Assembly: GCF_022213065.1 (NCBI RefSeq)
Contig: NZ_JAKLJA010000025.1
Span: 53,929 to 117,928 of the forward strand
Length of the DNA: 64,000 nucleotides
Source of the DNA: Paraburkholderia tagetis
Lineage (GTDB): Bacteria > Pseudomonadota > Gammaproteobacteria > Burkholderiales > Burkholderiaceae
Direction: 5' to 3'
The notes below the pieces were generated by a model that was given only the letters and a program-made list of their open reading frames with translations, was not told where the DNA came from and did not search any database. The translations under genes and the position numbers were made by a program. This document shows positions 1 to 8,561 of the stretch, piece after piece. Position 1 is the stretch's first letter. Every line of letters starts with the position of its first letter.

Positions 1-2
1 GC

Positions 3-176
3 AGGCCCGGTGTCACCGAAGCAGCAATGAAGCTTCAGGATGCAGGCCTGATCCGCTATAGCTACGGTCACATCGAGGTGCTGGATCGACCGGGGCTCGA
101 AAAGCGCGTGTGCGAATGCTACGGCGTGGTGAAGCGGGAATTCGACCGCCTGTTGCCCGACTTGAAAGCGTTATAG
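3..176 (+). CDS. Crp/Fnr-family regulator, C-terminal end (truncated by the window edge)
   Basis: The frame is open from the window edge and ends in TAG. It encodes about 57 residues containing RPGVTEAAMKLQDAGLIRYS, followed by HIEVLDRPGLE and a basic tail. This is the end of the winged-helix domain of Crp/Fnr regulators of the Burkholderia type, in which the recognition helix is followed by a conserved GLIRYxxGxIxVLDRxGLE block. The protein would bind DNA as a dimer and respond to a small ligand through an N-terminal cyclic-nucleotide-like domain lying outside the window. Seen: the frame and motif. Known: the family pattern. The ligand cannot be inferred. Confidence 0.75.
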   Translation, partial: RPGVTEAAMKLQDAGLIRYSYGHIEVLDRPGLEKRVCECYGVVKREFDRLLPDLKAL

Positions 177-215
177 ATAACGTGCTATTTGCACGAGCGC
201 GCTGACGAGCCTCGC

Positions 216-1020
216 TCACCGCGGCTGCCGGTGCTTACCATAAGCATAGGCTCCAGAATAGAACGGATTCCTGAGCACCGAGATCACGTTACGGTAACGT
301 ATCAGCGTCCAGTCGAAGTGTGTCAGGCTCGTGCGATCAGTCGGGCGCGGGAAGTGGACCTGCTCGGATCGCCACGACAGGAAGGTCTGTCGCGCGCTAC
401 CCCGTTCACGAAAGCGAGTAAAGATCAGGCGTATCACTTCCTGCAGTCGCTGGTTTGGATCAAGACCCAGCCCGATATCACGATGCCAGAGCTAGCCAAT
501 CGGCACGCTGATGCGTAATTCACCGCGCTGAGCCTTGGCACGCGCGGCATCGAGCATACGCGTTCGAAGCACGTTGAGCTCGAACCCGCTGATGCTACCC
601 TTCATGCCTGGCAATAGCCGGTCGTTCGGCCGGCAGGGATCATACACGCCATTAAGGTCGATGACGCTCGCCTCGACGAGACCGCAAAGTTCGAGCAGAT
701 GGTGCCAGTCGCGCCCGTTACGGGCAAGACGTGATGCATCCAGGCAAAGGACAGCCCCCGACTTCACCGGCACAAAGCAATGCCACGAGGCGGTCAAAGC
801 CGGGCCGCGCCACCGCTCCGCTCGCCGACCGGCCCAGATCGTCGTCGATGACCTCGATGTCGCGAAACCCGCGACGCTTTGCTTCGTCCACGAGCTCGTA
901 CTGGCGGCGCTTGCTCTCGAGGTTCATCTGCACCTGGGCCTGCGTCGACTGCTGGACATAAACCACCGCCTTGCGCTTGAGAAGGGGCGCCGGCAGACGA
1001 TCAGCGTTCGTCATCGTCAC
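216..1020 (-). pseudogene. Large serine recombinase (resolvase/invertase family), frameshifted remnant
   Basis: Three overlapping minus-strand pieces in different frames make up one recombinase. The N-terminal piece from 1020 has the resolvase start (KRKAVVYVQQSTQAQVQMN) and a GFRDIEVIDDDLGRSASG segment. The middle piece (797-492) has LCLDASRLARNGRDWHHLLE and the ARAKAQRGELR block. The last piece (437-216) has RNPFYSGAYAYG, typical of the recombinase domain that follows the catalytic core. At least two frame changes mean no intact product. In intact relatives the Ser-recombinase excises or integrates a mobile element. The two minus-strand genes upstream are its usual companions, so the segment is a decayed mobile element. 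Confidence 0.8.
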
Positions 1021-1204
1021 ACTCCTTCCCGGTGGTGCCGTCGGCGGCGTGTATCAGCAGGCTTGCAAGACGCGTGATTGCCATTGCGCGCTGCTCTACG
1101 CTCATTCCCTGAAGCTCGGCGTTGTCGAACCGCATGCTCATCTGGCGCGGCGTCACCACTGGCGATTGCGTTCGTGTGGGAACGCCCTTTGTTAGCTTCT
1201 CCAT
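1001..1204 (-). CDS. Small accessory protein of the recombinase element
   Basis: About 67 residues, containing TPRQMSMRFDNAELQGMSVE followed by an alanine-rich helix (QRAMAITRLASLLIHAAD). It ends within the start of the downstream recombinase gene. A short gene of this kind, with the phrase RFDNAxLQGMS, commonly sits directly before large serine recombinases in proteobacterial transposons. Its biochemical role is not known to me. The start at 1204 is chosen because the protein is open from there; no strong ribosome-binding site was seen. It is probably a passenger, since its partner recombinase is broken. Confidence 0.5.
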   Translation of the reverse strand: MEKLTKGVPTRTQSPVVTPRQMSMRFDNAELQGMSVEQRAMAITRLASLLIHAADGTTGKECDDDER

Positions 1205-1505
1205 TGCGCTTCTCCCGGACGATGTTGGAACCGTCCGGAGAGTGTGCGCGCAGGCGCCGATCGACAAGCAAACGATGCCGATCGCACAACACCGTTACCG
1301 TGACCCTTGGTTCGCCAAGCTCCATGGCCGAACACACGGCGCGATCCAGCATCCACGCCGCCACCACCCTCACTACGTCAGGGGCGGCTTCGACATGCAC
1401 CACACTGCCGCCGCTACGTTGCTCGACGTCTCGAACCTTGACGCGGTGACCATACAACGGATACCAGCGATAATGGACTTCAACTTCTTGCCCGATATGT
1501 GCAGA
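1200..1505 (-). pseudogene. DUF5372-like transposon protein, remnant
   Basis: The minus strand encodes GQEVEVHYRWYPLYGHRVKV, then VVRVVAAWMLDRAVCSAMEL and GEPRVTVTVL, ending near DGSNIVREKRN. This pattern (VRYRWHPLYG...WMLDPAxC...LGEPRV) is that of small proteins encoded just upstream of recombinase-type transposon genes, annotated as DUF5372 as far as I recall. The open frame runs past the normal end of the family into the next gene without a stop, and the upstream part merges with unrelated IS66 sequence, so I treat it as degraded. Function is unknown. The domain label is from memory and should be confirmed by a profile search. Confidence 0.5.
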
Positions 1506-1729
1506 ATGAGCGCGAGCTTGCCGTTGCACGTAAGGGCTTCCTGCTTGCCGATACGGTTGCGGGCGCACATGCCAGCGCGAATCTTTATAGTCTCGTTGAA
1601 ACCTTCAAAGCCAATGGTATCGATCCGTACCGCTATCTGAACTGGCTGTTCGAGCATATTCCTCTTGCAAAGACCGTTGAGGATTACGATGCACTCCTGC
1701 CCTGGAAGATGCCCACAACCCTGAGCTGA
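1499..1729 (+). pseudogene. IS66-family transposase (TnpC), C-terminal fragment
   Basis: The translation contains RKGFLLADTVAGAHASANLY followed by SLVETFKANGIDPYRYLNWL and TVEDYDALLPW. This is the highly conserved tail of IS66 TnpC transposases (SLIxTAKxNGLxPYxYL...LPWN). Only about 70 of the usual 500 residues remain, and the catalytic DDE residues lie in the missing upstream part. The fragment points away from the recombinase remnant to its left, so two unrelated insertions were spliced together here. A second, non-overlapping IS66 remnant lies near 54.3 kb. Confidence 0.75.
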
Positions 1730-1837
1730 ACCGCAGTCAAATCCATCGTACGAGTCGACGGTGCCCGTCCATTACTCAGAGGGGCGGCGCTAATGGATCG
1801 CTTACTCTGAAGCTACGCCAGGGCGGCTGCGGATGCA

Positions 1838-1855
1838 GTACGACAGCGTACAGAC
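1838..1855. promoter_or_regulatory. GTAC-N6-GTAC motif, copy D (degenerate)
   Basis: GTACGACAGCGTACAGAC lies about 165 bp upstream of the small lipoprotein gene. It matches the core of three better copies at 7144, 8747 and 14070 except that the ending is AGAC instead of CGACTT. The spaced palindromic GTAC halves suggest a binding site for a dimeric regulator. That role is inference. Confidence 0.35.
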
Positions 1856-2019
1856 ACGCGATCTCGTTGACGGGAGGATGTCTCTTGCCACCCTCCATTC
1901 GCGCGTGATCTTTTCACGATCATCGACGTGGTTCAAATCAGTGGAGAATGATTCTGTCATTCGTCTCCGGTCGATCAAGCGAAGCATCACGCCTGTGTGC
2001 GACTGGCAAGGAGAGCAAT

Positions 2020-2253
2020 ATGCGTACGTCTACCTATATCTGTGTTGCGGCTATTACGGCCGCGCTCGCCGGATGCCTTTGGGTACCCGGTGACGGCTAT
2101 CGTGGTGATCGAAACGGGGGGTATGGCGGCGGGTATGGTGGCGGTCATGAAAGCGGGTGGAATCAAGGCCGAACCTCCGGCGACCACATGAATCATTCCT
2201 GGCATCCCAATGACCAGGGGGCGCATGGGACCGGGCAACAGGAAGGATGGTAA
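2020..2253 (+). CDS. Small glycine-rich lipoprotein
   Basis: A 77-residue protein starting MRTSTYICVAAITAALAGC. The hydrophobic signal segment ends in the lipobox-like AALAGC, so Cys19 would be lipidated and the protein anchored in the outer or inner membrane. The rest is low complexity: repeated GGYGGGYGGG, then a polar His/Asn/Gln tail. The start was chosen because GGAGA lies just upstream of this ATG; in-frame ATGs further upstream lack a signal sequence. No enzymatic domain is visible. Similar Gly/His-rich lipoproteins are common in Burkholderia stress regions, but no function can be assigned. Confidence 0.65.
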   Translation: MRTSTYICVAAITAALAGCLWVPGDGYRGDRNGGYGGGYGGGHESGWNQGRTSGDHMNHSWHPNDQGAHGTGQQEGW

Positions 2254-2358
2254 GTTGGCTGCGTTCATCGCATGAAAAATCGCCGGTCAGCGTCTTTCTG
2301 GCACGCATCATCATGACCGATGCCACGGCTTCGCAATGGAAAGCCGTCATGGCGCAGA

Positions 2359-2640
2359 TCAACCGGCGGCACGTCGCAATAGCGGATGCCGTGCCGCCTG
2401 GAGCAGTGAGGCATAGCTGTCGACGTACCTTTGCGCCATCGTTCTGGCGCTGAAGCGGCGTTCGAACTGGGCGCGGATTTCCGGACGTGACAGCTCATCG
2501 AGACATTGCAGCACACCTACGGCACTCTGCACGTCTTCGCAGATATAACCCGTGTTGCCCTGGTCAATCGCCTGCCACATCCCGTTGTACAGCGATCCCC
2601 CAAAATAGATCGGTCGGCGGAAACGACCGGCGGTCGCCAT
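2359..2640 (-). pseudogene. Family 4 glycosyltransferase, C-terminal fragment
   Basis: The reading frame contains GNTGYICEDVQSAVGVL and ARFS-type ending residues (RRFSARTMAQRYVDSYASLL). This is the end of GT-B fold glycosyltransferases, which typically read GxTGFVVDDxDxAVxAV...RFSxxRMAxDYLxxYRRLL. The N-terminal two thirds and the conserved ExxGxxxxE nucleotide-sugar-binding region are absent, and the first residues do not resemble the family, so the fragment is not functional. A matching N-terminal piece lies on the opposite strand at 7871-7954. Confidence 0.65.
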
Positions 2641-2724
2641 GGATGGCCGGGCCGCGTCGTTCGCAATTCGATCGCGTCTCGATCGCGTCGTTTCACGATG
2701 CTGGCGACCCAGATGCCCCGTCGC

Positions 2725-3276
2725 TCACGTCCTGCCAGACTCGAGCAGGTTCTTCAGTGCCGCCATCTGTTCCTTCTGCATGTCCAGCAATTCAGTCCAT
2801 TGCTTCTCGCGCAACCCGTCCAACTTTTCATGGAGCAACATGATCTCGAGTTCGGCCTTCAGATTGATTTCGTAATCGTGTTCGGCAGACACCCGGTCCT
2901 TATATGACTGCCGGTTCTGGGCCATCAGGATAATGGGCGCCTGGATAGCTGCCAGCATCGAGAGAAACAGGTTGAGCAAGATATACGGGTAAGGATCAAA
3001 AGCCTTGCTGTGCGTTGCCAGAATCAGCGAATTCAGGCTGACCCAGACGACCATGACGACAATAAAGCACGTGATGAATATCCACGACCCGCCGAAGGCT
3101 GCAACGGCATCTGCTGCGCGCTGGCCATGCGTCGTCGCTGCATCCAGTTCTTTCGTGGAGTCTCTCGCTATGTGCTTTCGTTCCGAGATGAGACGTGCAA
3201 CATTCTTCGCGCGCTCGTCCAATGATTCATAGGGTACGCCAAAGAATTTTTCGGCAAGCTCCGCAGGTTTATGCAT
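2725..3276 (-). CDS. DUF1003 family membrane protein
   Basis: 183 residues. A polar N-terminal third is followed by two membrane segments around FGGSWIFITCFIVVMVVWV and YPYILLNLFLSMLAAIQAPI, then ILMAQNRQSYKDRVSAEHDY and an acidic coiled tail. The FxGSWxFI...NLxLSxxAAxQAPxIMMSQNRQxxxDR signature defines DUF1003 proteins, which are inner-membrane proteins of unknown function in many soil bacteria. The start is set at 3276 because GGAGG sits five bases upstream of that ATG; the longer frame from 3300 lacks such a site. It is complete and of normal length. The neighbours suggest an envelope or stress setting, but that is inference. Confidence 0.85.
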   Translation of the reverse strand: MHKPAELAEKFFGVPYESLDERAKNVARLISERKHIARDSTKELDAATTHGQRAADAVAAFGGSWIFITCFIVVMVVWVSLNSLILATHSKAFDPYPYILLNLFLSMLAAIQAPIILMAQNRQSYKDRVSAEHDYEINLKAELEIMLLHEKLDGLREKQWTELLDMQKEQMAALKNLLESGRT

Positions 3277-3537
3277 GTTGCCCTCCGCGCGGTCGCGCAA
3301 TCCGAACAGAATGGAACCGCAGCAAGGTCATGGCAAAAGGCTGGTTGCGCAGCAATCGCGAAGCAAAGAAACCGAAACAGCCGGAAAAGCGGTCCCCCCC
3401 AGTTTCGTTGCCATCCAGCTCAGTCCCAGTTAGCCCAGTTCATTCGAGCAAAGCATGACTGGCCAATACACCCGTCCAGGAGAACGGGGAAGGCCAGTTG
3501 AACCCGCTCCGACCCAGTGGACAAAGTCCCCTGCACC

Positions 3538-3936
3538 CTACCGGAACCGGAGCGGTATGAACAGGCTGATGCCTGGCGCCGACTGCGGGCCATAGACCAC
3601 AGGTGGTGGCGCATACACATAGTCCTGGTTGTCGTAGTAGTCGCCGCGACGGTAGTCATTGCCCGGATGTTGATAAGCCTGCCGATTGCCGTGATCCCAC
3701 TGATGCCAGTGGTTCTGCTGATAACCGTTAGCCATGCGATGTTGCTGTGGATGGCTCTGGTTATGCTGATAGCCATCATTCTCGCCATGCTGCTGTTGGT
3801 CCTCGTGGTTGCCGTAGTCTGCGCCGAAAGCCGGCGCCATGGACATGCCGCCAATAGCCAATGCGAAGCTAACAGTCGTCATGATTCTGGTCATCATCGA
3901 GCCTATGAACGCGGCTCGTACTTCTGGGATTTTCAT
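3538..3936 (-). CDS. Secreted His/Gln/Asn-rich protein
   Basis: 132 residues. The N-terminus MKIPEVRAAFIGSMMTRIMT is followed by a hydrophobic stretch ending in SMAPAFGADYG, a plausible Sec signal peptide with cleavage after AFG. The mature part is very rich in His, Gln, Asn and Tyr (HEDQQQHGENDGYQHNQSHP and similar), then YVYAPPPVVYGPQSAPG and a final SLFIPLRFR. The last segment resembles the end of small Burkholderia periplasmic proteins with a PPPVVYxxxPxxxI motif. AGGAGAAC lies directly upstream of the chosen ATG. It could bind metal through its histidines, but no defined site is visible. Confidence 0.65.
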   Translation of the reverse strand: MKIPEVRAAFIGSMMTRIMTTVSFALAIGGMSMAPAFGADYGNHEDQQQHGENDGYQHNQSHPQQHRMANGYQQNHWHQWDHGNRQAYQHPGNDYRRGDYYDNQDYVYAPPPVVYGPQSAPGISLFIPLRFR

Positions 3937-4007
3937 GATGTTCTCCTGTCTGCGATCCGGGACCGGAGTGCGGTACCGGTCCGCTTCCCGCTGCGGGTGT
4001 CTCGAGA

Positions 4008-4490
4008 TCACCCCTTCTTTGCGGAGTGGTGATGGTCAGTCCGGAAAATCAGATCGGCATTTTTCTTCTGGGCGTCAGGCATGCTTTCGTACAGCGCCTG
4101 AAACGCGGGAGTGAGCTTTCTGATGCCGTCCGCATGGGCGTCGGCGACCTGGCCATAGGACTTGAGATCGTCGACGGCGCTCATGCTGTTGGCATGACTG
4201 GTTCGCGCTTGTCTGAGCGAGTCCATCGTGCCCGCATTGTCGCGCATGACCTGCGCGACCTTGTGCCAAAGCTCTTCCTGCGCCGCGGTGATCTGAAGCC
4301 TGGCGTGAAGGTTATTGATGCGTGTATCGATCCGGTCGTGGGTCGCAACGGTCATCGCGCTCGCAGGTGCTTGAGTCTGGGCGGGGGAGGCAGCGCTCGC
4401 AGGATTGGCGAGTGCCGTTATCGCGAGAAAAACCGCTATTGCGAGCGCCGGTGCAGTTCGCGGTTTGGATGGAGGGGCAACGAGTCTCAT
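4008..4490 (-). CDS. Spy/CpxP-like periplasmic protein (LTXXQ type)
   Basis: 160 residues with a signal peptide (ALAIAVFLAITALANPASAA, cleavage near ASA-A). The mature protein is helical and contains DTRINNLHARLQITAAQEEL followed by WHKVAQVMRDNAGTMDSL. The phrase LxxRLxITxAQExLW is the family signature of the Spy/CpxP group, ATP-independent periplasmic chaperones or envelope-stress sensors that form a cradle-shaped dimer. The polar tail ends in HHHSAKKG. It lies 72 bp upstream of the His-rich secreted gene on the same strand, so the two may be co-transcribed. Length and domain are normal. Confidence 0.75.
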   Translation of the reverse strand: MRLVAPPSKPRTAPALAIAVFLAITALANPASAASPAQTQAPASAMTVATHDRIDTRINNLHARLQITAAQEELWHKVAQVMRDNAGTMDSLRQARTSHANSMSAVDDLKSYGQVADAHADGIRKLTPAFQALYESMPDAQKKNADLIFRTDHHHSAKKG

Positions 4491-4739
4491 GATCGATCTC
4501 CAAAGGAATTCGATGGACTCACGAGGGGATTGCCGTCATTGCGGGCGAGTTCGATCGAATAGATCATCTGTGCGCTGACTCCCGACCGACGTCTGTCCGG
4601 TGCCGGACGCTTGCGCGCTGGCGTTACACTACTGAATCGACGGAGCAGCTCGTGGCCCAACTCGAAGACAGGTGTCTGCGCAGCAAATGCAAGCACCCAC
4701 ACGTCCTTGTCACCATATGCCCGTTACGCTGCAACGCCG

Positions 4740-6708
4740 TCAAAGCTTTGGCTCACGGCCGAACGCGCTTGCCGTGCCGGTCGAGACAGAGCATGCGTTG
4801 ACCATATCCCGGACCGAAGTGGCATAGTGATCGGCGCCGATCGCACTCCGGAGATCTTTGCTCCACTGATCGGTATCGCCTGCCGGCCAGAGGCCGACGA
4901 CGATCAACGCGTCCGGCAAGCGTTGCCGCACCCGTCGCAAAAGGTAACGCAGGTGGGACGGGATTCCATCGATGCCCAGATAAAAAATGCACACTATTGT
5001 CACCGCAGTCACGTCCAGACCGTCGATCCGGCCGCGCGAGGCCGCGTCATGGTTGACCACCCGGCAATCGAGATCGTGCTTGCCGAGAAGCTGGACGAGA
5101 ATGGCCGATGCTAACTCGTCGAGCGGCCCCCGGCCTGCTATGCAAAGGACCTGATTGTCAGCACGCCGAACCGGGGGAGCTTCGATGCCACGCGAAGAAG
5201 CATTCGGAGCCGGTTGGCACGATACCTTTTGTCCGGCAGCAGCTGGCGCCAGCGTGCCCCAGTTGCCCGCTGCTGCGTCGGTGGCCGGATCAACGTCCGC
5301 GAAGCCATCCAGGCCCTCGATGAGGTCGTTTACTGTGGTCTCGATTCGCGCCAGTTGTACAGGCGTTACGCCGCCGCGCAAGACATCGTCGGCCGCAAGC
5401 TGCAACCCCTTGAGAACGATTTCATCGTAATAGGAGGAGAGCGGCCGGTCGCGAAGCAGTATTCCGGCTTGCTCTACTGCGTCGTCCGGGTCGCCGGCGA
5501 GCGCTCGCTGGTAAAAGTTTTCGACTGGAGTCAGCGCGGGCTGGTCGCCAAGCAGCACATCGAGAAATTCGAGCCGCGTTACGTGGCGACCGAGGACCAG
5601 CAGGCAAAGTGTCAGCGGAGTGGACAGAATGAGCCCGATTGGCCCCCATATCCAGCTCCAGAAAATCGCAGCTACGACGACCGAAAATGGGGAAAGGCCG
5701 GTGCTATGGCCGTACAGCAGTGGCTCGACGGCCTGACCGGCCAGCAGCTCGACGGTCAGGAAAAGCACCATCGACCAGATCGCCATCGACCACTCCGGAC
5801 TGACGGCTGCGGCGAGCGCGGTAGCCAAAATGGCGGAGATCCAGATTCCGACATAGGGGACAAGACGCAACAGCGCGGCCAGAATCCCCCACAGCACCGG
5901 GGCTGGGTACGCCAATGATGAACAGTCCGGTTCCGATAACGATGCCCACGCCTGCGTTTACGCCGAGTTGCGAAACGAAATACCAGCTGAGGCGCCGCGC
6001 GGCTTCGTCCATTGCGGTGGTGGTCCGATGGAGATCTCTCGAACCAAACAACCGGATAGCCCGATCCCGAAGATCATCGCGCTGCAACAGAATGACGATG
6101 GTGACGACAAATACGATGAAGGCCGTCTCGAGCGGACTGACGACGGGAGACAGTATGCGCCTTGCAAGCTGGAATGGTGTCTGGGCTGGCTCGCGCACCT
6201 CGACGGGAAACGCCACGGGCGATTGGGCGCCAGACGAGGATGAGGCAGATTCGCGTATCGTTTTCGGCGGATCAACGGTTGCCCGTTGGAGCGCCTGGCC
6301 AGCGGTACCCGCCAGCCGGTTCAATTTTCCAACCGTGAGTCCATGCACGACAGAGATCTTTTTGTCGATCGTCACCTGATAACGGGGGATGCCAACAGCG
6401 AGGTCCGTGATCTGGGTGGCGATCATCCCCCCAAGCACGACGATCACCGAGACCGACATCGTCACTGCAAGGAGAACCGAGGCCACATGGCCAAGCTTGA
6501 TGCGGCCGATAAGATTGGCCAGGGGAGCGACCAGGAAGCTGAGCAGAATCGCCAGCGTGAACGGGATCAGGATCTCGCGCGCAAAATAGAGGGCAGCGAC
6601 GACCGTAACGCCAACGGCAAGCGTAATTAAACCCTGAACGCTGGACGGTTCAGGAGGCTTGATGCGCGCCGCTGGCCTCGCGGGGCGCGACCCTGTGAAA
6701 TCGAACAT
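4740..6708 (-). pseudogene. AI-2E (PerM) family transporter with C-terminal extension, frameshifted
   Basis: The N-terminal part, from MFDFTGSRPARPA at 6708, has typical membrane segments (LITLAVGVTVVAALYFAREI, IPFTLAILLSFLVAPL) and ends near YFVSQLGVNAGVGIVIGTGL. The family then continues in another frame as PAPVLWGILAALLRLVPYVG and GPIGLILSTPLTLCLLVLG, which are hallmark PerM sequences. The frame changes near 5896-5902, where one extra base in a CCCCGG run would explain it. The C-terminal 250 residues form a soluble extension common in Burkholderia relatives. AI-2E proteins export or import small solutes. As read, the product would be truncated at about 270 residues, unless the extra base is a sequencing error. 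Confidence 0.8.
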
Positions 6709-6859
6709 GGCGGCTAGTGCCCGCGATATCGTCCATTCTGGTGCGTGCTTTCGCACCGGTGCAGATGCGTCCCATGCAGGCCGAAAAACTCGACTTGCCA
6801 ACCTCATTGGCGATCAGCCGGTCAATTTAGGCATTGCGTCTGACAATAGGCGCGCTGCG

Positions 6860-7045
6860 TCAGCGATCACTCTCGTGCATGTCATGTGGCGCGGCGTGGC
6901 GATGGTGATAAAAGTAGGCATGGCGTGGCGGAAAGCGCACATCATGGTGCCCATGATTGTCGCGATAGGGTTGTTCCGCCAAGGTAAGGCTTGGCATTGC
7001 AGCGGTCGCCAAGCGCGCACAGGCTAGAACGATTGCCTTCTTCAT
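6860..7045 (-). CDS. Short secreted His-rich protein
   Basis: 61 residues: MKKAIVLACARLATAAMPSL, a signal-like stretch ending in TLAEQ, then a mature part dominated by His, Asp and Arg (DNHGHHDVRFPPRHAYFYHH). AGGAGAAATCC precedes the chosen ATG. Composition resembles the larger His-rich protein at 3538-3936, but the two do not align over their length. No family was recognised. A good GTAC-N6-GTAC motif lies about 100 bp upstream. Confidence 0.5.
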   Translation of the reverse strand: MKKAIVLACARLATAAMPSLTLAEQPYRDNHGHHDVRFPPRHAYFYHHRHAAPHDMHESDR

Positions 7046-7143
7046 GGATTTCTCCTGTGAGGTCGGTGACGGGGCGGTGCGTATCGAACGCGCTAAAACA
7101 GGCACTTCGAGCGTACGGCATACGTTGCTCGCAATCTGGATTG

Positions 7144-7163
7144 AAGTCGGTACGGTGCCGTAC
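7144..7163. promoter_or_regulatory. GTAC-N6-GTAC motif, copy C
   Basis: Written on the minus strand, this reads GTACGGCACCGTACCGACTT. It matches the copies at 8747 and 14070 at all but a few spacer positions. It lies between the minus-strand His-rich gene (start 7045) and the plus-strand small genes beginning at 7351, so it could serve either. Confidence 0.45.
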
Positions 7164-7350
7164 CCGACTGCGTGGCTAATCAATGACAATTTCACTTTGC
7201 CGGGCAGGTTTCTCAGACGCATTGCGGCTGTCCAACGACATCAAATTGAACAGTGCGGAGATACCTCGTGCAAGGCACGGAAGATGCCGGGTCCCTGGGG
7301 CGCGAGCGACGACGGGTTCGTCGAAACACGGAGTCGAAAGGAGAAGGTCC

Positions 7351-7401
7351 ATGTTGGGAACAATATCGATCGTCGTGCTGGTGCTCGTATTGTATGGATA
7401 G
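7351..7401 (+). pseudogene. Truncated DUF3309-like membrane peptide
   Basis: A good ribosome-binding site (AAGGAGAAGG) precedes an ATG that encodes only MLGTISIVVLVLVLYG before TAG. DUF3309 proteins start MLGTILLIxLILLLLGALP and continue for about 50 residues with a second hydrophobic segment. Here the frame stops where the family would continue, so this is probably a truncated copy, although a 16-residue membrane peptide could still be made. Confidence 0.4.
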
Positions 7402-7507
7402 CCGATGATTTTCATCGAATACCGATTCACCGGTTGCACTGCATCAGAACCTGACGGCAACAGATAGCAGCATCATCCACAGATCAGTTACGTATTGGAG
7501 GTCTACC

Positions 7508-7681
7508 ATGAACAAGGATCAAGTCAACGGAACTGCAGAGAAGGTAAAGGGCAAGGTGAATGAAGCCATTGGCCGGGCCACGGGCAACACGAAACAGGAA
7601 GTCAAAGGCGATCTCCAGCAAGCGGCCGGCCAGGCGCGAAAGAATCTTGGGGACGTCATGGAAGTTGTCAAAAAAGCCTGA
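7508..7681 (+). CDS. CsbD-like stress protein
   Basis: 57 residues: MNKDQVNGTAEKVKGKVNEA, then IGRATGNTKQEVKGDLQQAA and a charged tail. This is the CsbD pattern (MNKDQVKGxxKxxxGKVxExxGxxTGxxxxxxxG), a small hydrophilic general-stress protein of unknown mechanism, intrinsically helical and abundant under osmotic or phosphate stress in other bacteria. GGAGG is present upstream. A second, slightly longer copy with nearly the same first 35 residues lies at 9831, so these are recent duplicates or separately recruited paralogues. Confidence 0.85.
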   Translation: MNKDQVNGTAEKVKGKVNEAIGRATGNTKQEVKGDLQQAAGQARKNLGDVMEVVKKA

Positions 7682-7870
7682 TTGACCACGCAGGCTTCGC
7701 GGGGGACTCTTCTCCCTCGCAACGTGCTTCAGGCAGTGGGGCTAGGCCTCACTCGCGAAATGCGACTCGTCGATGAGCGCGGCCTGCTCCATTGACGGGT
7801 CCGACAGGCGTTCGCGACCACTTACGTCCGTGTACCGAGCGTGGGATGCGCTCAAACGGGTTGGCGAACG

Positions 7871-7954
7871 CATATTGCACAGACCGCTCCGTTGTACGAG
7901 GCTGTTCCGCCGCCATCCTATGGTGGTACGGAACGCATTGTGTGGTACCTCACT
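7871..7954 (+). pseudogene. Family 4 glycosyltransferase, N-terminal fragment
   Basis: A 28-codon segment reads HIAQTAPLYEAVPPPSYGGT followed by ERIVWYLT. It is the conserved beginning of bacterial GT4 glycosyltransferases (IAQIAPLYEAVPPxxYGGTERVVxYLTEEL). The frame loses similarity right after this and the flanking sequence is unrelated. It complements the C-terminal piece at 2359-2640, which is on the other strand. Confidence 0.6.
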
Positions 7955-8194
7955 TTAGCGACTACCGTACAGACATGCCCTGTCGCATGTGAGAACGTCA
8001 CGTTGCGTCCATCGCGCACCGGGATTCCCTGGTCTCTGTCGCGAGTTGCGGATTCGAAACCGATAACCGGCGCAACCGCGCAAGGCTTTGTTGTGACAGA
8101 ACGCCGGGTACCGCTGCACGCTTCGCCAGCGTGGCTCTGCGACCTACACGTCGCGCCGCCGATCAGGCCGGTGTCTAACTTGAGAGGAGTTGTC

Positions 8195-8269
8195 ATGAAC
8201 AACATTGTCTGGCTCGTTGGAGCCGTGGTCATCGTTCTGTTCGTCCTCGGCTATTTCGGATTGAGATAG
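8195..8269 (+). CDS. 24-residue single-pass membrane peptide
   Basis: MNNIVWLVGAVVIVLFVLGY plus FGLR, preceded by GAGAGGAG at a normal distance. The whole peptide is one membrane helix with a positively charged end. Peptides of nearly this sequence occur in Burkholderia stress regions as far as I recall. It is too short for standard gene callers. No function is known. Confidence 0.55.
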   Translation: MNNIVWLVGAVVIVLFVLGYFGLR

Positions 8270-8390
8270 GACGTTTCGTTCACGTGCTCGTCACACGATG
8301 GCTGGTCAGCGACTGCGATCACATATGTGGCAGTAAAACCGCAAAATGATCCAAGTCGCGACAGCGACATCGTTTATCGTAGGAAGCAAA

Positions 8391-8561
8391 ATGAGGACGC
8401 TCAGGATCATCGGCTATGCGGGTCTCGTGGCAGTCGCGATCATGCTGCTCGTCGCGATGTGCGGGATCCTCGAGGACAGCATGATTTCTCGCGGTGCGCA
8501 GCGACCGGGACTGACTGGCAGCACGCTTTCCAGCCCCGGATCGCTGAATCACTTCAGTTAA
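8391..8561 (+). CDS. Small single-pass membrane protein
   Basis: 56 residues: MRTLRIIGYAGLVAVAIMLL, then VAMCGILEDSMISRGAQRPG and a Ser/Gly-rich end. One N-terminal membrane helix or uncleaved signal is predicted by eye. AGGA lies just upstream of the chosen ATG, and the in-frame ATG 45 bases earlier has no such site. It follows the 24-residue peptide on the same strand and may be co-transcribed with it. No family recognised. Confidence 0.45.
   Translation: MRTLRIIGYAGLVAVAIMLLVAMCGILEDSMISRGAQRPGLTGSTLSSPGSLNHFS

Noticed and set aside
7919..7954. Additional GTAC-type motif (GGTACGG...GGTACC)
   Set aside because: It lies inside the conserved coding sequence of the glycosyltransferase fragment, and the spacing between halves does not match.
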